Positions 37,710 through 45,227 of a stretch of DNA of 53,418 nt are shown here, in pieces. The stretch is from Pseudomonadota bacterium (GTDB lineage: Bacteria > Pseudomonadota > Alphaproteobacteria > Rhizobiales > Hyphomicrobiaceae), in contig JAEZRM010000107.1 of the NCBI GenBank assembly GCA_023412805.1, forward strand, positions 1-53,418. The letters run 5' to 3'. Numbering within the stretch: the stretch's first letter is position 1; the number at the start of each line of letters is the position of its first letter. The notes beneath the pieces were generated by a model. It did not search any database and was not told the origin of the DNA. It was given only the letters and a program-made list of their open reading frames with translations. The translations under genes were made by a program, and so were the position numbers.

Positions 37710-38452
37710 TGGCCGAACCCCGGAACGCGCAGCGAGCGCTCGAGCCGCGTCATGAGCCAGACGAAGATGCCGACCAGAATGAGATAGAAGGTCAGCAGCG
37801 TCACCATCATCTCGAAGACGTTGATACGATCCGACCAGATCTGGCTGGCGACATACAGCGTCTCCGGCACGGCGATGGCATATGCCTGCGTCGTCGTCTT
37901 GATCAGATTGACGAGGTTGTTGTTGAGCGCCGGCAGGCACACGCGCACCGCGAGCGGCAGCACGATGTAACGGTAGATCTGCCAGCGGTTGAAGCCGAGC
38001 GACTCCGCGGCCTCGACCGTCGATTTCTGCACGGCCTCCACGCCTGACCGGAAAATCTCGATGTTGAAGGCGCCGGCGAAGAACGACAGCGAGATCACCG
38101 CCCACGCGAAGCTCCCGAGTATGGGCTGGGCAATGCCGAACTCGTTCTCGACGCGCGGCATCTGGGGGCCGAGTGCGAAATAGAAGAAATACATCTGCAC
38201 GAGCGGCGGCGTATTGCGGAAGAACTGGATATAGCCCTGGACGAAAGCCTTGAGGATCCTGAAGCGGCTCCCCTGCAGCCACGCGCCGACGATGCCGATC
38301 AGAACACTCAGGATCACGCACGTCGCGGCGAGCTGGACCGTCGTCCACATGCCGCGCAGCAGGCGGCCGCGCTCGAACGTATCGTAGAAGTGGACGAGAT
38401 TGATGCCATACGCGTCATGCAGACTGCGCAGGAAGTCCCACAGACCTTCCAT
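37706..38452 (-). CDS. Amino-acid ABC transporter permease 1
   Basis: The 248-residue permease has about five helices. TTVQLAATCVILSVLIGIVG and IQFFRNTPPLVQMYFFYFAL match the HisMQ family. The EAA loop reads EAAESLGFNRWQIYRYIVLP. It pairs with the next gene to form the membrane channel. The gene starts 87 nt after the binding-protein stop, a gap often used to lower permease expression relative to the binding protein. Confidence 0.95.
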   Translation of the reverse strand: MEGLWDFLRSLHDAYGINLVHFYDTFERGRLLRGMWTTVQLAATCVILSVLIGIVGAWLQGSRFRILKAFVQGYIQFFRNTPPLVQMYFFYFALGPQMPRVENEFGIAQPILGSFAWAVISLSFFAGAFNIEIFRSGVEAVQKSTVEAAESLGFNRWQIYRYIVLPLAVRVCLPALNNNLVNLIKTTTQAYAIAVPETLYVASQIWSDRINVFEMMVTLLTFYLILVGIFVWLMTRLERSLRVPGFGQ

Positions 38453-38539
38453 TCAATTCCCGTCGTTCGGAATGCAATGCGAATTCGAGGAGAACCGCCG
38501 GGCGGCGCATTCCATGCACCGCCCGGCAGCTACTGCTGA

Positions 38540-39361
38540 TTACTTCTTGGCGGCCGCGGTGGCATCGGTCAGCCACTGCGTATTACTGCCGACCCACTTC
38601 TTCTCCATGGCGAGCAGCGCGCCCGACTTCAGCCAATCCTTGACTGTCTCGGACATGAACTTGCCCCAGGGCCCGTCCAGATCCTCGGTCTTGACCGCGA
38701 GCCCCCACGGCACCGGCTTCCACTCCGTCAGCGCCACGACGTCGAAGCCTTCCCACTTCTTGTCCTGGGCCTTCTTGAACACGAGCACGACATCGTCATA
38801 GACGAAGCCGACGCACCGCCCATCCAGCAGCGCCTGCTCGGCCTCCGGCACGCCCTTGAAGGCGATCAGATCCTGGCCCGTGTACTTCGACTGCAGCTCG
38901 TTGTTGTAGAACGCACCCTGCAGCGCGCAGACCGGCTTGCCCTTCAGATCGGCCGCACTCTTGATGTTCGCCTTCTTGTTGGCGAGGATCGCGACGCCCG
39001 AGGCGTAGTACACGGGATCGACGATGCCGACGACCTTGCGGCGCTCCGGCGTGTCGCTCATGGTCGCGATCATGAGATCGATCTTGCCCTGCTGCAGGAA
39101 CTGCATGCGGTTGGACGAGACGACCGAGACGAGTTCCAACTTCACGCCGAGCCGCTTGGCTACGTCGGCCGCCATATCGGCCTCCATGCCGACGATGGCA
39201 CCGCTCGAGTCGCGCGTACCCCAGGGCGGATAGTCCGTCTTCACGCCGACGATGAGCGTGCCCTTTTTCTTGATCTCCGCCAGCGGATCGGCCTTCGCCG
39301 CCGTGTTGCCGGCCAACGCGGCGACAACGCCGAGAGCCAATGCCGCGATCAGTCGTCTCAT
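38540..39361 (-). CDS. Amino-acid ABC transporter substrate-binding protein (family 3)
   Basis: The 273-residue periplasmic protein has a signal peptide (MRRLIAALALGVVAALAGNT, cut at AKA-DPL) and the SBP_bac_3 motifs GTLIVGVKTDYPPWG, GMEADMAADVAKRLGVKLEL and FLQQGKIDLMIATMSDTPER. The usual ligand arginine is present in the last motif. It is the first gene of the operon. The amino acid cannot be named, but the dgdA-like gene upstream makes unusual amino acids possible. Confidence 0.94.
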   Translation of the reverse strand: MRRLIAALALGVVAALAGNTAAKADPLAEIKKKGTLIVGVKTDYPPWGTRDSSGAIVGMEADMAADVAKRLGVKLELVSVVSSNRMQFLQQGKIDLMIATMSDTPERRKVVGIVDPVYYASGVAILANKKANIKSAADLKGKPVCALQGAFYNNELQSKYTGQDLIAFKGVPEAEQALLDGRCVGFVYDDVVLVFKKAQDKKWEGFDVVALTEWKPVPWGLAVKTEDLDGPWGKFMSETVKDWLKSGALLAMEKKWVGSNTQWLTDATAAAKK

Positions 39362-39519
39362 CGCACGTCTCCTGTCATGCTACCCAATGCCCATGGCCGG
39401 CTCACCACACATCGTGCGCGAGAAGCCCGCTGCCCGAAATTATGGCACAGGCGGCCCGAAGTCCGAAAGCCGAACAATTCAGGCAACGCGTTTGGTTTCC
39501 GGGCAATCCCTGTTCGGGT

Positions 39520-39999
39520 TCAGGTGTCGGCGACGAGCGGCGCTGCAATGGCACCGAGAATGCGCTGCGCATCCGCGGGCGACAGGCACACCTGCAATCC
39601 ACGCTGGCCGCCATTCATATAGATCCGGTCATGAGCCAGGGACTGGGCCTCGATGACTGTCGGCGACTTCTTCCGCTGACCGAACGGGCTGATACCGCCG
39701 ACCTTGTACCCCGTGACCCGCTCGGCATCCGCGGGCTTCATCATTTGCGCCGACTTCCCGCCGACCGCCGCGGCCAGCTTCTTCATGGACACTTCCCGGT
39801 CCGACGGCACGATGACGCAAACGGACTTGCCGTCGACGAGCGCCATGAGCGTCTTCAGAACGCGCGCCGGCTCCTCACCCAGGGCCTCAGCCGCCTGGAG
39901 GCCAATGTGCTGTGCATCGGCATCGTAGTCGTAGGTATGAACCGAGAAGTCGGCCTTCGCACTCTCCAGCATGTCCGTCGCGCGCGTCTTCTTCGACAT
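39520..39999 (-). CDS. ybaK: Cys-tRNA(Pro) deacylase, YbaK family
   Basis: The 159-residue protein is a full-length YbaK: MSKKTRATDMLESAKADFSV, HTYDYDADAQHIGLQAAEAL, the lysine in RVLKTLMALVDGKSVCVIVP, and KVGGISPFGQRKKSPTVIEA. It removes cysteine wrongly attached to tRNA(Pro) by prolyl-tRNA synthetase. ATG 39999 is chosen because CAGGGGTGAC precedes it; the frame is open 7 codons further. It stands alone between the ABC operon and the LysR gene. Confidence 0.95.
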   Translation of the reverse strand: MSKKTRATDMLESAKADFSVHTYDYDADAQHIGLQAAEALGEEPARVLKTLMALVDGKSVCVIVPSDREVSMKKLAAAVGGKSAQMMKPADAERVTGYKVGGISPFGQRKKSPTVIEAQSLAHDRIYMNGGQRGLQVCLSPADAQRILGAIAAPLVADT

Positions 40000-40129
40000 G
40001 TCACCCCTGGTCTCTCTCACCCAGTCATTCTACCGAGTTGCCTGTTCAATGCCGATCTCCTGGCATTTATTAAGGGCAAGGAACTGCGCGCAGCGCGCGG
40101 ACACTGCCCGCCCGACGGGGCGTGTGCGA

Positions 40130-41044
40130 CTATTCGCGGACATCCCAGTACGGCTTGTCGCCGAAATGTGCGACGAGAAAGTCGATGAACGCGCGCACTT
40201 TCACGGAGACATGACGCGTCGGCGGATAGAGCGCACACAACGACAACTCCGGCGCGCGATACTCCTTCAGCACCGCCTGCAGCTTCCCGCTTCGCAGCTC
40301 CGGCCCCGCAATGAAGGTTGGAATGAGGGCGATGCCGATGCCTTGCAGCGCTGCGTCGCGCAGGATCTCCGCGTTGTTCGTGCACAGCCTCGACGACACA
40401 TTGAGCCAGTGATCGCCGTCCTTGCCCGTGAGCTTCCACTGCACGCCCGTGCCGAGGTAATCGTATGACAGTAGCTCGTGCGCGCGCAGATCACTCGGAT
40501 GCTTCGGCATCCCATGCGCCTTCAGATACGCAGGCGACGCGCACAGCAGACGATGTGCCGGCGCAATCCGCCGAGCGATCAGACTCGAAGCGGCCATGTC
40601 CGCGATGCGCACCGTTACGTCGAAACCTTCCTGCACCGTATCGAGCTGCTGATCGCTGAGGATCAAATGAATGCGCAGCTCCGGATACTGCTGCATGAAG
40701 GCGCTGATCGCCTTGCCGAGATGCAGGGTGCCGAAAGACATCGGCGCGTTAACGCGGAGCATGCCGCGTGGCGCGGCCTGCAACTGCGACACAGTCAGAT
40801 CGGCTTCCTCGATGTCGGCGAGAATGGCGATGCAGCGCTCGTAGTAGATGCGGCCGTTGTCCGTCGCGCTCGCACTGCGCGTCGTGCGATGCAGAAGCTG
40901 CACGCCGAGCTCGGTCTCCAGCTCCATGACGTACTTGCTGACCGCCGAGCGGGAGAGCCGCAGGCTGCGGGCGGCCTCCGAGAAGCTGCCGAGCTCCACG
41001 ACCTTCGCGAATGCGCGCATGCGCGTGAGCTTGTCCATGCCCAT
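40130..41044 (-). CDS. LysR-type regulator, divergent from VOC dioxygenase
   Basis: The 304-residue regulator has a winged HTH at 5-63 (FAKVVELGSFSEAARSLRLS, then RSAVSKYVMELETELGVQLL) and a C-terminal effector domain (RGMLRVNAPMSFGTLHLGKA). It belongs to the CrgA/DmlR-like branch. It probably controls the divergent VOC-esterase-isochorismatase operon and itself. Two dyads suited to LysR binding lie in the 155-nt gap (41082-41098 and 41117-41134). ATG 41038 is an alternative start. The inducer would be an aromatic or quinone if the operon function is read correctly. Confidence 0.92.
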   Translation of the reverse strand: MGMDKLTRMRAFAKVVELGSFSEAARSLRLSRSAVSKYVMELETELGVQLLHRTTRSASATDNGRIYYERCIAILADIEEADLTVSQLQAAPRGMLRVNAPMSFGTLHLGKAISAFMQQYPELRIHLILSDQQLDTVQEGFDVTVRIADMAASSLIARRIAPAHRLLCASPAYLKAHGMPKHPSDLRAHELLSYDYLGTGVQWKLTGKDGDHWLNVSSRLCTNNAEILRDAALQGIGIALIPTFIAGPELRSGKLQAVLKEYRAPELSLCALYPPTRHVSVKVRAFIDFLVAHFGDKPYWDVRE

Positions 41045-41081
41045 GTCTCCGATACGGGCCCGCTGTGCCCATCGCTCGACT

Positions 41082-41098
41082 GTCTACAATTTGGAGAC
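41082..41098. promoter_or_regulatory. LysR-type operator candidate 1
   Basis: GTCTACAATTTGGAGAC is a 17-nt dyad (GTCTnCAAnTTGnAGAC) that contains the T-N11-A pattern of LysR sites. It lies 38 nt upstream of the LysR start. Confidence 0.6.
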
Positions 41099-41116
41099 AG
41101 AAAGCGCACAGTAAAC

Positions 41117-41134
41117 CGTATTGTCAATAATACG
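41117..41134. promoter_or_regulatory. LysR-type operator candidate 2
   Basis: CGTATTGTCAATAATACG has arms CGTATT/AATACG and an inner ATTGTCAAT dyad. It lies 66 nt before the VOC dioxygenase start and 19 nt from candidate 1. Confidence 0.5.
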
Positions 41135-41199
41135 CGGCGACCACATATTCCGTCCAGACAGATCCAAGCACCGCCGTTCGGCGGGGAAAGGTGGGCAAA

Positions 41200-42132
41200 A
41201 TGGCTGGAATTCATCATGTTACGGCAATCGCCGGCCGCCCGAACGTCAACTTCGACTTTTACACGCGGACGCTCGGCCTGCGCTTCGTCAAGAAGACCGT
41301 CAACTTCGACGATCCCGGCACCTATCACTTCTACTACGGTGACGAGGCCGGCAGCCCCGGCACGATCCTGACGTTCTTCCCCTGGGAGCACGCGGCGCCC
41401 GGCCGCGGCGGTGTCGGCCTCACGCAGACGACGTCGTTTCGCGTTCCGACCGGGTCGATCGGCTTCTGGACGCATCGTCTCGTCGAAGCAGGTGCCAAGC
41501 ACGAAGCGCCGATCAAGCGCTTCGGCGAATGCATCCTCGAATTCACCGATCCGGACGGCATGAGCCTCGCGCTCGTCGGCGTCCCCGGTGCGGAGAACGA
41601 GGCTACCTGGACGACCGGCGATATTCCTGCCGAGCACGCGATCCGTGGCTTCCACGGCGTGACGCTCATGCTCGACAGCGCGGAGCCCACGGGTGCGATC
41701 CTCACCGACGCGCTCGGCTTCACGAAGGTCGGCCAGGAAGGACCGTATGTGCGCTTCAAGAGCGAGGACGCGATCGGCGGCATCGTCGACATCCGCGAGG
41801 CGAAGGGCTTCCTTCCCGGACGGATGGGACTTGGCTCGGTTCATCATGTGGCGTTCCGCGCCAAGGATGACGCCGAGCAGGCCGAGATCGCGAAGAAGCT
41901 TCGCGAAGCGCATGGGCTGATCGCGACGGAGCAGAGAGATCGGAACTACTTCCGCTCGATCTACTTCCGCGAGCCGGGCGGCATCCTCTTCGAGGTCGCA
42001 ACGGATGTCCCGGGCTTCACCGTCGACGAGCCGCTTGCCACGCTCGGCGCCGATCTGAAGCTGCCACGTTTCCTCGAGCCGCAGCGGCGGCAGATCGAAG
42101 CCGTGCTGCCGACATTGGAGGTTGCTGCATGA
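41200..42132 (+). CDS. Ring-cleaving dioxygenase of the VOC family (MhqO-like)
   Basis: The 310-residue protein has two VOC modules. The first starts MAGIHHVTAIAGRPNVNFDF and YTRTLGLRFVKKTVNFDDPG. The second has LGSVHHVAFRAKDD and SIYFREPGGILFEVATD. Metal ligands would be H5 or H6, H215 or H216, and E265. This is the pattern of MhqO/PcpA-type hydroquinone dioxygenases, which open quinol rings with Fe(II). ATG 41200 is used; GTG 41191 adds three residues. Its stop overlaps the esterase start (ATGA). It is divergent from the LysR gene. Confidence 0.87.
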   Translation: MAGIHHVTAIAGRPNVNFDFYTRTLGLRFVKKTVNFDDPGTYHFYYGDEAGSPGTILTFFPWEHAAPGRGGVGLTQTTSFRVPTGSIGFWTHRLVEAGAKHEAPIKRFGECILEFTDPDGMSLALVGVPGAENEATWTTGDIPAEHAIRGFHGVTLMLDSAEPTGAILTDALGFTKVGQEGPYVRFKSEDAIGGIVDIREAKGFLPGRMGLGSVHHVAFRAKDDAEQAEIAKKLREAHGLIATEQRDRNYFRSIYFREPGGILFEVATDVPGFTVDEPLATLGADLKLPRFLEPQRRQIEAVLPTLEVAA

Positions 42133-42794
42133 CCACGACGTCAGCTCGCACCGCCCCTCGCATTGCAATGGGCGGTGCACCGCTGACACGCGCCAAGGCG
42201 GCCATGATCCTTCTTCATGGCCGCGGCGCTACAGCGGAAGGAATGCTCGATCTGGCTGATGTCTTCGCGCAGCCGGACATGGCCTATCTCGCACCGCAGG
42301 CACCGGGCCGGACCTGGTATCCGCATTCGTTCCTCGCGCCCATCGAGCAGAACGAGCCGCATCTGTCGCGCGCGCTCGCTCAAGTCGACGCGCTCGTCAG
42401 CGAGCTCGGCCACAATGGCTTCGCCCCTCAGAGGATCGTCCTGCTCGGCTTTTCCCAGGGTGGCTGTCTCGCGCTCGAATATGCCGCACGCAATGCGCAG
42501 CGCTATGGCGCCGTCATCGGATTGAGTGCGGGCCTCGTCGGTCCGGAGGGTACGCCGCGCGACTATCGCGGTTCGCTTGCCGGAACGCGCGTCGTGCTCG
42601 GCTGCAGTGACGTCGACGCGCACATTCCGCTCGCTCGCGTGAAGGAGACGACGCGCGTGCTCGGCGCACTCGGCGGCGATGTCGTCGAGCGCATCTATCC
42701 GGGGATGGGTCACACCATCAACGACGACGAGATTGCCCAGGTCCGCGCGGCCCTCACGAGGGTTCTGCATCCCGCTCCATCACCGGTCCAGTGA
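42129..42794 (+). CDS. Phospholipase/carboxylesterase-type hydrolase (MhqD-like)
   Basis: The 221-residue alpha/beta hydrolase has MILLHGRGATAEGMLDLADV, the nucleophile S109 in LLGFSQGGCLALEYA, an acid near D163 (CSDVDAHIP) and the catalytic H195 (PGMGHTINDDE). It is like Bacillus MhqD, which sits with MhqO in quinone detoxification. It is translationally coupled to the dioxygenase gene by ATGA. It may hydrolyse the ring-cleavage product or a quinone ester. Confidence 0.88.
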   Translation: MTTTSARTAPRIAMGGAPLTRAKAAMILLHGRGATAEGMLDLADVFAQPDMAYLAPQAPGRTWYPHSFLAPIEQNEPHLSRALAQVDALVSELGHNGFAPQRIVLLGFSQGGCLALEYAARNAQRYGAVIGLSAGLVGPEGTPRDYRGSLAGTRVVLGCSDVDAHIPLARVKETTRVLGALGGDVVERIYPGMGHTINDDEIAQVRAALTRVLHPAPSPVQ

Positions 42795-42832
42795 GCAATA
42801 TCGAAGTTTGCCAAAGCCAGAGAGGAACACCC

Positions 42833-43534
42833 ATGACCAAGCCGTCCTACCTCCAAGTTCTCACACCTCAGAACAGCCAGGTTCTCTTTATCGATCAGCA
42901 GCCGCAGATGGCCTTCGGCGTGCAGTCGATCGATCGCCAGACGCTCAAGAACAATGTCGTCGGCCTCGCGAAGGCAGCGAAGGTCTTCAACATCCCGACG
43001 ACGATCACACAAGTCGAAACGGACGGCTTCTCCGGCAATACCTTCCCCGAGCTGCTGGGCGTCTTCCCGACGAATAAGCTCCTCGAGCGCACGTCCATGA
43101 ACTCCTGGGACGACCAGAACGTCCGCGACGCGCTCGCCGCCAATGCCAAGAAGGGCCACACGAAGATCGTCGTCTCGGGCCAGTGGACGGAGGTCTGCAA
43201 TCTGACGTTTGCGCTCTCCTGCCTGCGGGATACGGACTATGAGATCTACATGGTGGCCGATGCTTCGGGCGGCACGTCCGTCGATGCGCACAAGTACGCC
43301 ATGGATCGCATGGTGCAGGCAGGCGTCGTGCCTGTGACATGGCAGCAGGTCCTGCTCGAGTGGCAGCGCGACTGGGCACGCAAGGATACGTACGATGCCG
43401 TCACTGGCCTCATCAAAGAGCATTCCGGCGCCTACGGCATGGGAGTCGACTACGCCGTCACACACGTGCACAAGGGCCCCGAGCGCGTAAAGCACGGCGA
43501 GCGTATTGGGCCGAATCCGGCCAAGGATATTTGA
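42833..43534 (+). CDS. Isochorismatase-family hydrolase (YcaC-like)
   Basis: The 233-residue cysteine hydrolase has D21 in VLFIDQQPQMAFGV and C122 in VSGQWTEVCNLTFAL, with an expected Lys between them. The length and sequence fit YcaC-like amidohydrolases of unknown substrate. ATG 42833 is chosen because AGAGAGGAACACCC lies before it; a GTG at 42791 overlapping the esterase stop is an alternative. It is the third gene of the operon. A hairpin with a T-rich tail follows. Confidence 0.85.
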   Translation: MTKPSYLQVLTPQNSQVLFIDQQPQMAFGVQSIDRQTLKNNVVGLAKAAKVFNIPTTITQVETDGFSGNTFPELLGVFPTNKLLERTSMNSWDDQNVRDALAANAKKGHTKIVVSGQWTEVCNLTFALSCLRDTDYEIYMVADASGGTSVDAHKYAMDRMVQAGVVPVTWQQVLLEWQRDWARKDTYDAVTGLIKEHSGAYGMGVDYAVTHVHKGPERVKHGERIGPNPAKDI

Positions 43535-43547
43535 TTGATCGATCACG

Positions 43548-43577
43548 CTGGCGGCCTTCATGGCCGCCGGCTTTTAA
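43548..43577 (+). terminator. Terminator-like hairpin
   Basis: CTGGCGGCC, a TTCAT loop and GGCCGCCGG are followed by CTTTTAAAA. It sits 14 nt after the isochorismatase-like gene and 13 nt before the MFS gene, so it may reduce readthrough to the exporter. Confidence 0.65.
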
Positions 43578-43589
43578 AAGGAAAGAATA

Positions 43590-45206
43590 ATGGCGACGCC
43601 CGACAGTTCGAAGGCTCAAACCGAAGGCTCGGCGCTCGCCCCTCTCAAACACCCCGTCTTTGCTGCCCTGTGGATCGCGACCGTCGTCTCGAACATCGGC
43701 ACATGGATGCAGAATGCGGCCGCCGGCTGGCTCATGGCGGGCCTGACGCAAGACGCCTTCATCGTCTCGCTTGTGCAGGTGGCGACGATGCTGCCCGTCG
43801 TGCTGCTCGGCCTTCCGGCCGGCGCCCTCGCTGACATCGTCGATCGGCGCTGGCTGCTCATTGCCGTGAATGCCGCCCTCACACTCATCGTTACGGCGCT
43901 CGGCGTTCTCGTCTGGTTCGATGCCGTCACACCGTGGATCCTGCTGATCTTTACGTTTCTCGTCGGCGCGGGATCGGCACTCATGGCCCCCGCTTGGCAA
44001 GCCATCGTGCCGACGCTCGTCCCACGAGACGACCTGCAGGCCGCGATCTCGCTCAACAGCGTCGGCATCAACATCAGCCGTGCAATCGGCCCCGCGCTCG
44101 CCGGCATCGTGATCGGTCTTTCGGGTCTCGCCGCGCCCTTCTGGCTCAACGCCATCAGTACGCTCGGTGTCATCGCCGTCCTGTTCTGGTGGCGCCCGAC
44201 GATGGCCGCTGCCGGCGGCCTCCCACCGGAGCGCTTTCGCTCGGCCCTCGGCGTTGGCTGGCGCCACGTTCGCAACAATCGCCACCTCACGGCAACCCTG
44301 ATCCGCGCCGCCGGCTTCTTCGTTTTCGCGAGCGCCTACTGGGCGCTGCTCCCGCTCGTCGCGCGCGACCAGATCGCGACCGGGCCGCAGCTTTATGGCC
44401 TTCTGCTCGGCACCATCGGCGTCGGCGCCGTCGGCGGCGCATTCCTGCTGCCGCGTCTCAAGGCATGGCTCGGCCCCGACATGCTCGTCGCTGGCGCCAC
44501 TGCCGGCACGGTCGTCGCGCTCGTGCTGTTCGGCATCGCGCGCTCGCCCTATGTCGGCCTCGCCGCCGCATTCATTGCAGGGGTCTCCTGGATCGCCGTG
44601 CTGGCGCCGCTGAATGTATCGGCGCAGGTCGCGCTGCCCGGCTGGGTCAAGGGACGCGGCCTTGCCATCTTCGCCATTGTGCAGTTCGGCGCCATGACGA
44701 TCGGCAGCGCGCTGTGGGGTCAGGTCGCCAATTTCGCAGGGCTTCAGGCGGCGCACTTCTTTGCCGCCGTCGGCGCCTTGATCTTCGTGCCGCTACTGGC
44801 GCGCTGGAAGCTCCAAACCGGTGCCGATGTCGACCTCACGCCCTCCATGCACTGGGCTGATCCGATGGTGTCGGGCGAAGTCGAGCTGGATCGCGGCCCC
44901 GTGCAGATCGTCATCGAATACAGAATCGCCGCGCAGGATCGCGAGATCTTCCTCGCGACCATCGGCGAGCTTCGGTCCGAGCGTCTGCGCGATGGCGCCT
45001 ATGACTGGGATGTATTCGAGGACGCGGCCGAGCCCGGACGCATGATCGAGACCTTCCTCGTCTCGTCCTGGCTCGAGCATCAGCGCCAGCACCGTCGCGT
45101 CACCGTATCCGACCAGGATGCACAGACGCGCCTGCACCAGCTCCACAAGGGCGCCAAACCGCCGATCGTCCAGCACTTCGTCGCTGCACGCCCACGCAAT
45201 CACTAG
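43590..45206 (+). CDS. MFS exporter (MFS_3/EntS type) with C-terminal ABM-like domain
   Basis: The 538-residue protein has about 12 helices in the first 410 residues (WIATVVSNIGTWMQNAAAGW and LGLPAGALADIVDRRWLLIA are typical of the EntS-like MFS_3 family). It then has a soluble domain of about 120 residues (QIVIEYRIAAQDREIFLATI ... WDVFEDAAEPGRMIETFLV). The latter resembles a ferredoxin-like antibiotic-biosynthesis-monooxygenase domain and is found in this subfamily. It likely exports a small toxic compound, possibly linked to the quinone genes upstream. AAAAGGAAAG precedes the ATG. The amidohydrolase follows after 21 nt. Confidence 0.9.
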   Translation: MATPDSSKAQTEGSALAPLKHPVFAALWIATVVSNIGTWMQNAAAGWLMAGLTQDAFIVSLVQVATMLPVVLLGLPAGALADIVDRRWLLIAVNAALTLIVTALGVLVWFDAVTPWILLIFTFLVGAGSALMAPAWQAIVPTLVPRDDLQAAISLNSVGINISRAIGPALAGIVIGLSGLAAPFWLNAISTLGVIAVLFWWRPTMAAAGGLPPERFRSALGVGWRHVRNNRHLTATLIRAAGFFVFASAYWALLPLVARDQIATGPQLYGLLLGTIGVGAVGGAFLLPRLKAWLGPDMLVAGATAGTVVALVLFGIARSPYVGLAAAFIAGVSWIAVLAPLNVSAQVALPGWVKGRGLAIFAIVQFGAMTIGSALWGQVANFAGLQAAHFFAAVGALIFVPLLARWKLQTGADVDLTPSMHWADPMVSGEVELDRGPVQIVIEYRIAAQDREIFLATIGELRSERLRDGAYDWDVFEDAAEPGRMIETFLVSSWLEHQRQHRRVTVSDQDAQTRLHQLHKGAKPPIVQHFVAARPRNH

Positions 45207-45227
45207 AGGCAAAGGAGTTCGCGTATC

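Noticed and set aside
36822..38348. A single 508-residue permease
   Set aside because: The N-terminal part is an out-of-frame reading of permease 1. Two permeases overlap by ATGA at 37706-37709.
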